From positions 1 through 34,912 of the IMG/VR virus record IMGVR_UViG_3300046791_000134: 34,912 bases of DNA; one strand, 5' to 3'. The translations under genes were made by a program, and so were the position numbers. The DNA is from a virus. The notes below the pieces were generated by a model. That model saw nothing but the letters and a program-made list of their open reading frames with translations. It did no database searches and was not told the DNA's origin. Below, piece after piece: positions 12,843 to 21,331 of the stretch (position 1 is its first letter; every line of letters begins with the position of its first letter).

Positions 12843-14741
12843 ATGGGAGACGAGGTACGCTACGACAGTCCTCAGACGAAAAACGGCGCGGGCGCTCGCC
12901 TCGAGCCGATGCTGGATACCGGCGACCGCGACGACGGGTACTACGTCAAGCGGACCCAGGCGAAGCTCGATTTGATGAGAGCGGACCGCCGCCAGTATGA
13001 CGGCAACTGGGACAGGCACCGCCGGTACTACGGCGGGGACCACTGGTTCAACAAGCAGCGCCCATCCTACAAGGCCCGCCCCGCCCCGAACTACGTGTTC
13101 GCGGACATCGAGACCATCATCCCGATCATGACGGACAGCCGCCCCGCCATCAACATCCTCGCGAAAGAGGAGAAGTACGCGTCGTCGGCGGATCTCATGC
13201 AGGATGCCGTCCGCGCCGTCTTCGCGAAGAACAAGATGGCGACCCGGGAAGTGTACGTCCTGAAGGACGCGCACATTTACGGGACCGGGATCACGAAGCA
13301 GTCCTACGACCCGAAAGCCAAGTGCATCAGGATTTCGTCCGTCGACACGCGGCATTTCTTCATGGCCCCCGGCCACACGGAATTCGAGACGACCCCGTAT
13401 TGCGGGATCGCGAGGAACCGTTTCGTCTCGGACATGGAGAGTGACTTCCCGCATCTGAAGGGGAGGATCGGCAAGGGCGTCGGTGTTGTCGACGAGTCGC
13501 TCACCCACAAGCCCGTCGAGCCGAACAAGCTGTACGAGCAGGACAAGGCATTCGTCATCAATGCCGATACCGGCGAGATGATGAACGCCTCGGACTCCGG
13601 GAGCGAGGATCCGGCCCGGCAGATTGCCACCGAGATCGAGCTTTGGGAGCGGGATCAGAAAGGGCAAGTCTGGCTCACCATCGTCTGCGGCGACCAGCTC
13701 GCCCGGCGCTCGAAGTCGCCCTACAAGAACGGACTCCCATCCAATCCTGGCGGCTCGAAGTACCCGTTCGCAAAATGCCTTTGCTATCCGATCAACTCGC
13801 AGTTCTGGGGGATGAGCGAGGTCGCCAATCTCGAGAGCCCGCAGGATATGGTCAACCGATCGGAGGCGCAGATTGCGGACCTCGGGCGGCTCTGCACGTC
13901 GCCCTACATGCGGATCCACCGCCGGAGCCGCGTGTCCCTCAAAGACATCACGAACCGCATCGCGTCGTTCATCGTGTGGGACGGGGACGTGCCGCCCGAC
14001 TGGATGCCGCCCCCCGGCGTCGCCTCGGAACTCTTCCGCATCGTCGAGAACTCGAAGTCCCACATGGACAACATGTCGAGCGTCCATGAGGCGAGTCGCG
14101 GAGAGCTTCCCTCGGACCGCATTTCCGGCGTTGCCCTCAAGACTCTCCAGAAGGCGACGACCGGCCGCGTTGCCCTCAAGACGCGGATGTTCGAGGAGTA
14201 CCTGATCGAAGTTGCGGGACAGGTGGTCGACCTCGCCAAGCAGTACTACCACAACACGACGATCCGCGTGGGACGAAAGTACCGCAAGATCAACGTGCAG
14301 GATCCGAAGACTGGCGCTGTCGATCCGAAGACAGACGTCTCGAACGCCGACTACGAAATCGAAATCGGCGTCGGGTCCACCCTTCCCGTCGACAAGGGCG
14401 TCCGCTTCGAGCAGGCGTCCCAGCTATTCGTCAACGGAGCCATTTCTCGGAAGACGTTTCTCAAGAGAACGGGGTGGACAGAGGATGAAGTGCAGAAGGC
14501 TCTCGAAGAACTCAAGCAGGAAAAGCTCGAAGACGCCCAGCAGCAGATCCAGCTCGAGGCCCTCTCGGCGGCCGAGCAAGCGGCCTCAGCCCCGGAAGCG
14601 ATGGGGGTCGCGCCCGCTGCTCCTGGCGGTGCTGGGGCTCCGGCTCCTGCGCCTCCTGGTCCTCAGGCACCGGCCGCTGGCGGCGGCGATGAGGTCGACG
14701 GCCTCATGAACGAGATCTCTGAACTCGAGGGAGCTGCCTAG
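12843..14741 (+). CDS. Portal protein
   Basis: A 632-residue portal of the P22-like type. It forms the dodecameric ring at one capsid vertex through which DNA enters and leaves, and docks the terminase. Visible hallmarks are YDGNWDRHRRYYGGDHW near the start, APNYVFADIETIIPIMTDSRP, a long wing/stem region, and SKSHMDNMSSVHEASRGELP with SGVALKTLQKATTGR before a helical C-terminus. The last 50 residues are Ala/Pro/Gly-rich and probably disordered. The start at 12843 follows the last zinc-ribbon gene closely; a weak TAGG precedes it. Confidence 0.9.
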   Translation: MGDEVRYDSPQTKNGAGARLEPMLDTGDRDDGYYVKRTQAKLDLMRADRRQYDGNWDRHRRYYGGDHWFNKQRPSYKARPAPNYVFADIETIIPIMTDSRPAINILAKEEKYASSADLMQDAVRAVFAKNKMATREVYVLKDAHIYGTGITKQSYDPKAKCIRISSVDTRHFFMAPGHTEFETTPYCGIARNRFVSDMESDFPHLKGRIGKGVGVVDESLTHKPVEPNKLYEQDKAFVINADTGEMMNASDSGSEDPARQIATEIELWERDQKGQVWLTIVCGDQLARRSKSPYKNGLPSNPGGSKYPFAKCLCYPINSQFWGMSEVANLESPQDMVNRSEAQIADLGRLCTSPYMRIHRRSRVSLKDITNRIASFIVWDGDVPPDWMPPPGVASELFRIVENSKSHMDNMSSVHEASRGELPSDRISGVALKTLQKATTGRVALKTRMFEEYLIEVAGQVVDLAKQYYHNTTIRVGRKYRKINVQDPKTGAVDPKTDVSNADYEIEIGVGSTLPVDKGVRFEQASQLFVNGAISRKTFLKRTGWTEDEVQKALEELKQEKLEDAQQQIQLEALSAAEQAASAPEAMGVAPAAPGGAGAPAPAPPGPQAPAAGGGDEVDGLMNEISELEGAA

Positions 14742-14753
14742 TGCATTATTCGT

Positions 14754-14782
14754 TTGACAGCGCCCTCGCATCCGGGTATATG
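14754..14782 (+). promoter_or_regulatory. Sigma-70 promoter between portal and head genes
   Basis: A perfect TTGACA (14754-14759) and TATATG (14777-14782) are 17 bases apart, starting 13 bases after the portal stop. The downstream tract is very AT-rich (TGCTAATATATCC), unusual for this GC-rich block. It would start transcripts about 30 bases before the ATG at 14822 and give the head genes their own supply of mRNA. Confidence 0.7.
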
Positions 14783-14821
14783 CTAATATATCCATATACA
14801 CATGCATTGATGGAGTGAACT

Positions 14822-15067
14822 ATGCCCAACGGTTATGAGAATCCGGCCTACTCTGGAACTGGCGGCGACCAGTCCCGCCCGAAGTCCGCAGGTGGAAGCA
14901 AGGGCGGTGCGTACGACAACGCGCCGAACTCCACGAAGGCGAAGACTGACGGCGAGAAGGCCAAGCCCGCCGGTCATTCCGCTCCGTCGAGCGGTTACGA
15001 CAACGTCGGGAAGGACGGGGACTTCAGCTTCAAGGGCACGCCGAAGAAGCGGTCCCCGAACATCTGA
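14822..15067 (+). CDS. Low-complexity Tyr/Gly/Ser protein
   Basis: An 81-residue, hydrophilic product starting MPNGYENPAYSG, with GGAG 6 bases before the ATG. Three loosely repeated segments, GYENPAYSG, GAYDNAPNS and GYDNVGKD, are spaced by Lys/Ser/Gly stretches; it ends KRSPNI. It is probably disordered. Placed first after a promoter in the head block, it may be a minor virion or assembly protein, but this is inference. Confidence 0.6.
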   Translation: MPNGYENPAYSGTGGDQSRPKSAGGSKGGAYDNAPNSTKAKTDGEKAKPAGHSAPSSGYDNVGKDGDFSFKGTPKKRSPNI

Positions 15068-15201
15068 TGGTGGCGTTCGAAGCCCTGTTCGTCGCCGTCT
15101 GTGTCATGACGCTGGTGAACTTGGCGATGCTGGGGATCAACGTGAAGCTGACGACTGAGATCCTGAAGAACCTGCTCCAGGCCAAGCTGAAGGACAAGTA
15201 G
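15067..15201 (+). CDS. 44-residue single-pass membrane peptide
   Basis: The ATG shares one base with the upstream stop (TGATG) and the stop directly touches the next ATG. Residues 3-25 (AFEALFVAVCVMTLVNLAM) are hydrophobic; the tail is basic and helical (LLQAKLKDK). The exact fit between two genes supports it. A holin-like or virion-membrane role is possible but unproven. Confidence 0.6.
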   Translation: MVAFEALFVAVCVMTLVNLAMLGINVKLTTEILKNLLQAKLKDK

Positions 15202-15531
15202 ATGGGCGATCCCGTTCGCGATCAGTTCGGATCCCAGACGGCGTTTCTCGACGCTGCGGCGGGTGGAGCGGATCAGGTCATCGTTGCGGCGGTGGCCGGG
15301 AAGCGGATCTACGTCGACCTCATCACCTTCACGAACGGCACGGCGGTCTGCACCGCCAAGCTCCAGTCCGACACCACCCAGATCGGGCCGGTACAGGCGT
15401 TCGCGATCGGCGGCAACCTGGTGATGCAGCAGCCGGACCTGAGGACCGCCATCGGTCAGGGCCTCAAGGTGACGACGGTCGGGGCCGGTGCAGTACTGGG
15501 CATCTTTGTCAGATTCCATACGGAGCCTTAA
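15202..15531 (+). CDS. Beta-rich head decoration-like protein
   Basis: A 109-residue product starting MGDPVRDQFGSQTAFLD. The core alternates strands and Gly turns (GGADQVIVAAVAGKRIYVDL, TFTNGTAVCTAKLQSD, GAVLGIFVRFHTEP). Size, beta content and place before the scaffold and capsid genes fit a capsid decoration or head-fibre base protein. No specific family is named. Confidence 0.6.
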   Translation: MGDPVRDQFGSQTAFLDAAAGGADQVIVAAVAGKRIYVDLITFTNGTAVCTAKLQSDTTQIGPVQAFAIGGNLVMQQPDLRTAIGQGLKVTTVGAGAVLGIFVRFHTEP

Positions 15532-15535
15532 AAGG

Positions 15536-15587
15536 CCCAGCGACGCCTAAACCCGGCAACGACGCCGGGAGGGTTGAACCCGCTGGG
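15536..15587 (+). other. Nested stem-loop before virion gene
   Basis: Outer arms CCCAGCG (15536-15542) and CGCTGGG (15581-15587) enclose a perfect CCCGGC/GCCGGG hairpin (15552-15569) with a six-base loop. It ends 8 bases before the AGGAGA ribosome site of the next gene. No U-run follows, so it is more likely an mRNA end-stabiliser, processing site or translational control than a terminator. Confidence 0.55.
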
Positions 15588-15605
15588 AAGCCATAGGAGA
15601 CGGCC

Positions 15606-16199
15606 ATGATCGGACGCTACAACTTCGCGAACAAGGGGACCGGCGGCCCCGGACAGACCCGCATCGGCAACGGCGACAACTGCGCGGCGGTGTCGACCAT
15701 CGCGCTCGCCATCGACAAGTTCTGGGCGTGCCCGATCCTCCTCCCGGCGGGCCGTCTCTCCAAGATCGGCTACGAAGTGTCGGGCGCGGGCGGCGCGGGC
15801 TGCAAGAGCCGTCTCGCTCTCTGCGGACCCATCACCAAGACCGGGATCGTCTACCCGGGCCAGCTTCTCCTGGAAACTGCCGAAGCCGACGCCACGGCGA
15901 CGGGCCTGAAGGAAGACTCGATCACGCTCGACGTCGACGAAGGGATGTACTGGATGGTCCTGTGGTCGGGCGGCGGCACTCTGGCGACCTTCCGTGGCAC
16001 TCCGCTCGCCGGGCTGCCCAGCCTTGTCGGCTACACGTCGACCCCCGCTCCGATCTCGATGATCTCGGCGGCGAAGACGTACTCCTCGTCCGGTTTCGCG
16101 GCGAACGGCTTCCTGACGACCAGCAACGCTTTCCCGTCGGCTTCGCCCACGCAGGAAGTCGGCATCCCGCCCCTGGTGTGGGTCGCCTACTCGAAGTAA
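15606..16199 (+). CDS. Putative virion protein, beta-rich
   Basis: A 197-residue product starting MIGRYNFANKGTGG, with AGGAGA 5 bases before the ATG. It is rich in Gly, Ser and Thr with many short strands (FWACPILLPAGRLSKIGYEVSG, DVDEGMYWMVLWSGGG) and ends LVWVAYSK. The pattern resembles head-fibre or appendage domains of carbohydrate-binding type. The position among head genes supports a structural role; no family is identified. Confidence 0.6.
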   Translation: MIGRYNFANKGTGGPGQTRIGNGDNCAAVSTIALAIDKFWACPILLPAGRLSKIGYEVSGAGGAGCKSRLALCGPITKTGIVYPGQLLLETAEADATATGLKEDSITLDVDEGMYWMVLWSGGGTLATFRGTPLAGLPSLVGYTSTPAPISMISAAKTYSSSGFAANGFLTTSNAFPSASPTQEVGIPPLVWVAYSK

Positions 16200-16211
16200 G
16201 CGGAGGCTGAT

Positions 16212-16499
16212 ATGAAACCTGGATTCATCAAGAAGGGGGTCAGTCGTCCGACCAACAACGGTCGGCGTGGCGCTCCTTCGCGTAGGCTCTTTGGCCTTGC
16301 GCATAGGCCCACGGCGGGCGATGCCCCCGGGTCGGACAAGGGTGCCCCAAGGCGTGGACTTGCTGGCCTCGCGATGGCCGAGAAGATGAACACCGCTGCC
16401 CCGGAGCCCAAGGCGGGGGGCGGTCGCCCGGTGAGCCCGGGGCGTGTTTCCGCTCTTTTGCGGTTCAGGAAGGGAGGCAATCGTGCCGGATCCGAATAA
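16212..16499 (+). CDS. Basic low-complexity hypothetical protein
   Basis: A 95-residue, strongly basic product starting MKPGFIKKGVSRPTNNG, with GGAGG 5 bases before the ATG. It is rich in Arg, Gly, Pro and Ala (GRRGAPSRRLFGLA, PRRGLAGLAM) and has no clear fold. It overlaps the EF-hand gene by 17 bases. A DNA- or capsid-lining role would fit the charge but is not shown. Confidence 0.5.
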   Translation: MKPGFIKKGVSRPTNNGRRGAPSRRLFGLAHRPTAGDAPGSDKGAPRRGLAGLAMAEKMNTAAPEPKAGGGRPVSPGRVSALLRFRKGGNRAGSE

Positions 16500-16764
16500 C
16501 GAGATGCCCGCCCCCCCTTCAACGGAAGGCGCGGTGAGCGACCTCGACGAAAACCAGGACGGCACGGTGTCTCTGGCCGAGATTGCCGACGCGATCGGTG
16601 CCTTCGTTGAAGGTGGAGACATCCCGCCAGAGGCGGCGGCCGATCTCTCCAAGGCCCAGGAACTCATCGAGAAGTGGTCGACGCGAGAGGAAGTCGGAGC
16701 CCTTGACGACGCAGAACAGGAGCCTGCACCGCCCGTGAGTGGTGGGGACGAGCAGGCTCCTTAG
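16483..16764 (+). CDS. EF-hand-like calcium-binding protein
   Basis: A 93-residue acidic product. Residues 22-33 (DENQDGTVSLAE) are an exact EF-hand loop: Asp1, Asn3, Asp5, Gly6, Ser9 and Glu12, with a hydrophobic residue at 8, followed by a helix (IADAIGAFV). Such loops bind calcium, usually in pairs; only one clear loop is seen, so it may dimerise or use a cryptic second site. A GTG at 16483 has GGGAGG 5 bases upstream. It lies before the scaffold gene and may help calcium-dependent head assembly, by inference. Confidence 0.65.
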   Translation: MPDPNNEMPAPPSTEGAVSDLDENQDGTVSLAEIADAIGAFVEGGDIPPEAAADLSKAQELIEKWSTREEVGALDDAEQEPAPPVSGGDEQAP

Positions 16765-16771
16765 AAATATT

Positions 16772-16792
16772 GGTCGGGGGTGGTCCCCGGCC
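16772..16792 (+). other. Hairpin before scaffold gene
   Basis: GGTCGGGG (16772-16779) pairs with CCCCGGCC (16785-16792), allowing one U-G pair, around a GTGGT loop. It lies about 12 bases before the CGGAGG ribosome site of the scaffold gene. No U-run follows. It is one of four hairpins in equivalent positions in the head-gene block. Confidence 0.5.
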
Positions 16793-16817
16793 GTGGCATT
16801 GAACACGGAGGCTTTTC

Positions 16818-17687
16818 ATGCCGAATCCTGGAGACGAGGAACTCGACCTGGAATCCATCGGCAGCGAAATCGACGCCGAGACTTCCGACCCTGCCGCTGG
16901 CGCGGAACAGGAAGAAGTCGTCGATCCCGCCGCTGATGAGACGACCCAGGACGCAGAAGCCGAGTCCGAAGGCAAGGGCGAGAAGCCCGAAGGGGCGTCG
17001 TCCGATTCCAGCGAGATCGAAGTGGCTGGCCGGAAGTACAAGGATCAGGCCGCGCTCATGCGTGCGCACGATCACGTCTACCGCCAGCTCTCCAAGATCG
17101 AGAAGGAACGGTCGAGCGAGCGAAAGGAACTGGAGCAGTTCCGCAGTCTGACGAAGCTCTGGCAGGAACACCCGGATCTCTTCAAGTCCTTGAAGTCGGC
17201 GGAAGCCAAGTACTTCGAGGCTCGAGAGGCGGGCGCGACCCACGCCGAAGCGAAAGCCGTCAGCCGCACCTCCAACGTCCCTCACGAGGTCATGCAGCAG
17301 CTCAAGGAGCTGCGTGAGTGGAAGCAGTCTCGCGAACTCAGAGAGCAGGCGGAAGAGGCCAAGGCAGAAGAGGCCCGCCTGAATGGCGAGTTCACGAACC
17401 TGCGGGCGAAGTACAAGCTGGACGATGCGGCGGTTGATGCCGTGTCTGCGATCATGCTCGAACGTGCCGAAGCGGGCGAGGAAATCTCTTCGCAGTACGC
17501 CTACGAGATCATGCTCGTGAGGCAGAACCGCATGGCCCGCACGGAACTGGAGCGGACGCGAGCGGCAGCCGACACCGGATCGACCGGCGGTTCTAGCCCC
17601 AAGGTTCCGAGGAAGTCCACCGACACCATGACCGACGCCGAGTTCAATGCCGAGATGGAGCGACAGCTCCAGAATCTCCCGGATTGA
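16818..17687 (+). CDS. Scaffolding protein
   Basis: A 289-residue, acidic, largely helical protein encoded just before the major capsid gene, which is the standard place for a scaffold. The first 65 residues are Asp/Glu/Ala-rich and disordered; residues 66-200 are long helices (RAHDHVYRQLSKIEKE, LKELREWKQSRELREQAEE); the C-terminus is short and charged (DAEFNAEMERQLQNLPD), as needed to touch the capsid subunit. It guides prohead assembly and is then lost. CGGAGG lies 6 bases before the ATG. Confidence 0.8.
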   Translation: MPNPGDEELDLESIGSEIDAETSDPAAGAEQEEVVDPAADETTQDAEAESEGKGEKPEGASSDSSEIEVAGRKYKDQAALMRAHDHVYRQLSKIEKERSSERKELEQFRSLTKLWQEHPDLFKSLKSAEAKYFEAREAGATHAEAKAVSRTSNVPHEVMQQLKELREWKQSRELREQAEEAKAEEARLNGEFTNLRAKYKLDDAAVDAVSAIMLERAEAGEEISSQYAYEIMLVRQNRMARTELERTRAAADTGSTGGSSPKVPRKSTDTMTDAEFNAEMERQLQNLPD

Positions 17688-17689
17688 AC

Positions 17690-17710
17690 CCAGAGGGCTT
17701 AGCCCACTGG
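17690..17710 (+). other. Hairpin before major capsid gene
   Basis: CCAG and GGGC (17690-17698) pair with GCCC and CTGG (17702-17710), with one A-A mismatch and a TTA loop. The downstream arm touches the GGAGAGAGG ribosome site of the capsid gene. No U-run follows. Confidence 0.45.
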
Positions 17711-17723
17711 AGAGAGGTGTTCC

Positions 17724-18674
17724 ATGGCTCTGTCGATTGTCGACAAAGCATCCTTTACCACGACGTTCATCATCCCTCGCGCTGTCCAGAACTTCTTCAA
17801 GTCCAACGCCATGTGGTTCCGGGCCAAGAAGAGGGGCCAGCGGTTTGACGGCGGTCAGCAGATCGAAGCGCCGATCTTCTTCGACAAGTTCGTCTCCGGC
17901 GGCGCGTTCGAGGACCGCGACGCCCTGACCGTCACGAACAACCAGGTTGTGACGTCGGCCGTCTACCAGCTCCGCGAGTACTTCGTGCCGATCTCCGTGT
18001 CGGACCGCGACATGGCGATCAACAGCGGGAAGGCGGCGGTTCTGTCCTTCGTCAAGCAGAAGATCAATCACGGTCGGGACCAGATCGCGGACATCCTGGG
18101 AACCGATTCCCAGGCGTCGAACGCGGGCGGCAAGGAGCTCGAGGGTCTGGGTCTCGCCATGTCGACGTCCTCCACGCTGGGAGCCGTCGCCCCGGCTGAC
18201 GCGGTTATCTGGAAGGCGAACATCCTGGCGGCTTCGGCCAACATCATGACGATCCTGAAGCTCCAGACGGTGCTCGGCCAGTGCACGTTCGGGGCCAGCC
18301 GTCCCACGCTGATCATCTCGAACCAGAGCTGCTACGACAAGTTCTCGACGTTCGGGGACTCCGTCCAGCGGATCGTGGACACGGACATGGCGAGCGTGGG
18401 CATTGCCCAGCTCAACTTCCGTGGCATCCCCTGGGTGGTGGACTCGCACTCGCCGGGCACGAACACCGGCGGCTCGACGGACAACGTCGTCGAGTTCCTG
18501 AACGAGGAGTACATGCAGCTCTGGACGGCGAAGGGCTGGGACTTCAAGCAGGAGCAGATGGCTCGCGTCTCGACTGAAGCCGTCCAGCGGTGGATGGTCT
18601 GGTGGAAGGGCAATTGGTCCTACCACAGCCGCCGCCATCTGGGCGAGCTGACGTCGATCGACCCCGCGCTGTAA
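17724..18674 (+). CDS. Major capsid protein
   Basis: A 316-residue protein with the features of HK97-fold capsid subunits of P22-like podoviruses as remembered: MALSIVDKASFTTTFIIPR at the start, the E-loop-like GGQQIEAPIFFDKFVSGG, a spine helix (AAVLSFVKQKINHGRDQIADIL), RPTLIISNQSCYDKFSTFGD in the A domain, and FRGIPWVVDSH near the end. It builds the icosahedral shell with the scaffold encoded upstream. GGAGAGAGG lies 5 bases before the ATG. Length and neighbours agree. Confidence 0.9.
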   Translation: MALSIVDKASFTTTFIIPRAVQNFFKSNAMWFRAKKRGQRFDGGQQIEAPIFFDKFVSGGAFEDRDALTVTNNQVVTSAVYQLREYFVPISVSDRDMAINSGKAAVLSFVKQKINHGRDQIADILGTDSQASNAGGKELEGLGLAMSTSSTLGAVAPADAVIWKANILAASANIMTILKLQTVLGQCTFGASRPTLIISNQSCYDKFSTFGDSVQRIVDTDMASVGIAQLNFRGIPWVVDSHSPGTNTGGSTDNVVEFLNEEYMQLWTAKGWDFKQEQMARVSTEAVQRWMVWWKGNWSYHSRRHLGELTSIDPAL

Positions 18675-18690
18675 ACCATGGCTTCAACGG

Positions 18691-18720
18691 GGAGGAGGGT
18701 CAGGCAACTGGCCCTCCTCC
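18691..18720 (+). other. 13-bp hairpin with GNRA loop between capsid and fibre genes
   Basis: GGAGGAGGGTCAG (18691-18703) pairs with CTGGCCCTCCTCC (18708-18720), with one T-G pair, closed by a GCAA tetraloop. It is the most stable hairpin in the late block. No U-run follows, so it may instead stabilise the capsid mRNA end or be a processing site. It falls in the gap between the capsid stop (18674) and the chosen fibre start (18741). Confidence 0.7.
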
Positions 18721-18740
18721 TCATCCTGAGGGGTGTGACG

Positions 18741-20969
18741 GTGGAATTGGTGGAGTCGGACGCCGAAAAGAAGGCGGCTTTCGAGGAGATCAACCCTCGG
18801 AAGCATGAGCCTGAAGAGCCGTACTCCATCCTCACCGGCAATACCCCCACGGCCAACCCTTCCGGCTACGAAGACTTGATGGGGAAGGGGCGGCAGGCAG
18901 TCCAAGATCAGATCTACGTCTCCATCTTGCAGGGGACTCTCGCGACTGGCGGGATCTACCAGTTCGCAGACGGAACGGTACTATTCCCGTCCGTCACGTT
19001 CAACAGGGAAATCACGACCGGCCGCTACCGGATCGGTACGAACAACGTCGGGGAGTCAGTCGGCGGCATTCTCAAGTACGACTGGGACGCCAGCCGGATG
19101 AAGCTGGCATCCGGCTACCATCTTGATGTCACGGAGCTTGATTCCACCGGCTCCGGTGGCCTTGTCTTCATTACGAGCGGCGTAGGGTTTCAGGGAAGAC
19201 TGACAACCGATGTTGGATCTTTCCAGTGGACTGGTGCGAGTCTCGTTCTTGGATTCACGAGTCTAGATGGAAACATTTCGATCTACAACAATAGCAGCTA
19301 CCAGGTCAGTCTCTACTACGATGCCACGAAAGGCGCGGACTTCCAGGTCAAGTCAGACGGCAATCTCTACATCTATCCGAATGACATCGGAGTTCCTGCC
19401 ACCGGAAAGGCGATCTTCAATCACTTCTCCGGGAACATCGCGGTAGAGCTTCAGTCGCCCGTTGCGAAGAACGCTTCGCTGATCTTCTCATCGGTGACTA
19501 CGCCCAAATGGACGGCGTACCGTGAAGCGACCACGCATGATTTCAAGATCGACAACGCGTCGGCCACGGTGTTGACGCTCTATCAGACCACCAAAGACGT
19601 GTCCTTCGGCACGGGGAACTTCTACTGGGATAGCGGGAATATCCGCCTTGGGATCGGCATCAACGCCCCCACCCGCAAGCTCCAGATCAAAAGCACTTCA
19701 GGCGATGCCCCGGACATGGGTTTCACGAATGCCGTTCCCGTGACGTGGCACATGGGGCTCTACCTCTCTCAGGATTCCTGGGCCGTGGCAAAGACTGGCA
19801 CCCAGGTCTACATGATCATCGACGGCAACACGCTTGCCAATTCAGACGGCAACGTGACCTTCAACACGACCATCACCGCCGGGACCAGCGGCCTGTTCCG
19901 CTTCAACATTCGCGGAGCCCCCGTAACTACGGACATCACCAAGCAGCCGACGTCCCTGCATCTTGATGTCACGTCCTACAACAGCGGGGACGCGATCATT
20001 CGCGCATCCGCCCTGACGGCTACTGGGAACCTCACCGGCATCTCCCTCACGGCTTCTCCGTCGACCTACTTCGTCCAGTCCTTCGGGAACAACGCGACGG
20101 GATCCGCGACCGCTGATTGCATCATGGAGTTGGCGACGACCTCGACTGGCGGGAGTCCATACTTCCGCAGCTTGATCAACACGGTGACGGCGTGGGCTTT
20201 TGGGGCGAACAATGCCGATAGCCAGAAGTTCATGATCGCCAATAACTCAGGCGGCACGTTCGCCTCTAACAAGTATTTCACGATCCTGACCTCGAGCGGC
20301 AGTCCTGCCGGGGCTGTCGGCATCAACACGACCACGCCTCGCACTCAGCTCGATGTCATCAATGCCGGTTCCGCGCAGGCACGGTTCACCTACACGGATA
20401 ACTCCGTCTATAGCGAGTTCACGACGGACTCCAGCGGCAACCTGTTCTTCGCGTCCACGGGCGGAAAGTTCTGCTACAACGGCGCCCCGTCTACCAGCTT
20501 TGGGGCGCTTCAGGTAGTCAACAGCAGCACGTACAACAGCGAATCGGCGGTGGCACTCTCCCTCAGAAACACGTCGACCTCACCGAACAAGATCGTCAAC
20601 ATGGGGTACGACAACGCAAACGATATCGGCTTCATCTACTGCCTGCATTCAGGTACGGCAGTCAAGCCGTTCATGATCAACACGACGGCCCTCGGCGTCA
20701 ACACCATCACCCCTCGCAAGATGCTGGACGTTCTGAACGCGGCGGCTCTCCAGATTCGCGCTACGAATACGGACAATTCCAAATATGTAGAAATGGGGCA
20801 TGACGGCACGGACGGCTCCCTTAACGCCGTAACGGGGGATCTGAAGCTGCTCGCCTCTGGAAACATCCGATTTGGGACGTTCACCGCTCTTGGCGCTGAG
20901 GTCTTGACTGGGTACATCACGATCAAGGATGCAGGCGGAACCACTCGCAAGGTTGCTGTGATTGCATAG
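18741..20969 (+). CDS. Tail fibre / receptor-binding protein
   Basis: A 742-residue, Ser/Thr/Gly/Asn-rich, beta-repeat protein. The GTG at 18741 has GAGGGG 7 bases upstream; the in-frame ATG at 18678 has no SD and would make the strong hairpin coding. Repeated modules of the form G-I/V-N-x-x-x-P-x-x-x-L-x-V/I start near residues 304, 526 and 651 (GIGINAPTRKLQI, VGINTTTPRTQLDV, LGVNTITPRKMLDV), each followed by strands, as in trimeric fibres. The C-terminus (GYITIKDAGGTTRKVAVIA) has no chaperone domain. It probably recognises the host surface. Location between capsid and adaptor genes is unusual but consistent with a virion protein. Confidence 0.8.
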   Translation: MELVESDAEKKAAFEEINPRKHEPEEPYSILTGNTPTANPSGYEDLMGKGRQAVQDQIYVSILQGTLATGGIYQFADGTVLFPSVTFNREITTGRYRIGTNNVGESVGGILKYDWDASRMKLASGYHLDVTELDSTGSGGLVFITSGVGFQGRLTTDVGSFQWTGASLVLGFTSLDGNISIYNNSSYQVSLYYDATKGADFQVKSDGNLYIYPNDIGVPATGKAIFNHFSGNIAVELQSPVAKNASLIFSSVTTPKWTAYREATTHDFKIDNASATVLTLYQTTKDVSFGTGNFYWDSGNIRLGIGINAPTRKLQIKSTSGDAPDMGFTNAVPVTWHMGLYLSQDSWAVAKTGTQVYMIIDGNTLANSDGNVTFNTTITAGTSGLFRFNIRGAPVTTDITKQPTSLHLDVTSYNSGDAIIRASALTATGNLTGISLTASPSTYFVQSFGNNATGSATADCIMELATTSTGGSPYFRSLINTVTAWAFGANNADSQKFMIANNSGGTFASNKYFTILTSSGSPAGAVGINTTTPRTQLDVINAGSAQARFTYTDNSVYSEFTTDSSGNLFFASTGGKFCYNGAPSTSFGALQVVNSSTYNSESAVALSLRNTSTSPNKIVNMGYDNANDIGFIYCLHSGTAVKPFMINTTALGVNTITPRKMLDVLNAAALQIRATNTDNSKYVEMGHDGTDGSLNAVTGDLKLLASGNIRFGTFTALGAEVLTGYITIKDAGGTTRKVAVIA

Positions 20970-21008
20970 AACGACGCATTGACGAACTTTATTTGAAATG
21001 GGTGAAAC

Positions 21009-21329
21009 ATGAAGATCATCGAAGTTCCGGCCACGGTGACGGTGAAGCCGATCACGACGCAGAAGGGCGAGGACAAGGCGATCCCGTTCAAGGAGTTCCT
21101 GGGACTCCACCTGGACGCCTATGGAAACATCAAGACGCCGAAGCAGGTCCGCCAGCTCGGGAAGCTCTTCGACGCGATCGAGGCTGGCAACGGCACGATC
21201 TCGATTGAGGATGCCGACTACGACCTACTCAAGGCGGCGCTCGAAGAGATCAAGTACATCCCCGGCGTCGCTCGCCAGATGGTGAGTTACTACGACGCCG
21301 TGGACAAGGCGCAGGAAGTGAAGAAATAG
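21009..21329 (+). CDS. Conserved-looking late protein, unknown function
   Basis: A 106-residue product starting MKIIEVPATVTVKPIT, with GGGTGA 4 bases before the ATG. It has an N-terminal strand region and a helical half (VRQLGKLFDAIEAGNG, DADYDLLKAALEEIKY). Its place between fibre and adaptor genes suggests a virion assembly factor. No family is recognised. Confidence 0.65.
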   Translation: MKIIEVPATVTVKPITTQKGEDKAIPFKEFLGLHLDAYGNIKTPKQVRQLGKLFDAIEAGNGTISIEDADYDLLKAALEEIKYIPGVARQMVSYYDAVDKAQEVKK

Positions 21330-21331
21330 CT

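Noticed and set aside
16761-18638. Long minus-strand open frame across scaffold and capsid genes
   Set aside because: Antisense shadow of the scaffold and major capsid genes; the product is low-complexity with no SD-led start.
18678-18740. ATG at 18678 as the fibre start
   Set aside because: No ribosome site precedes it and the first 21 codons would be the strong hairpin; GTG 18741 has an ideal SD.
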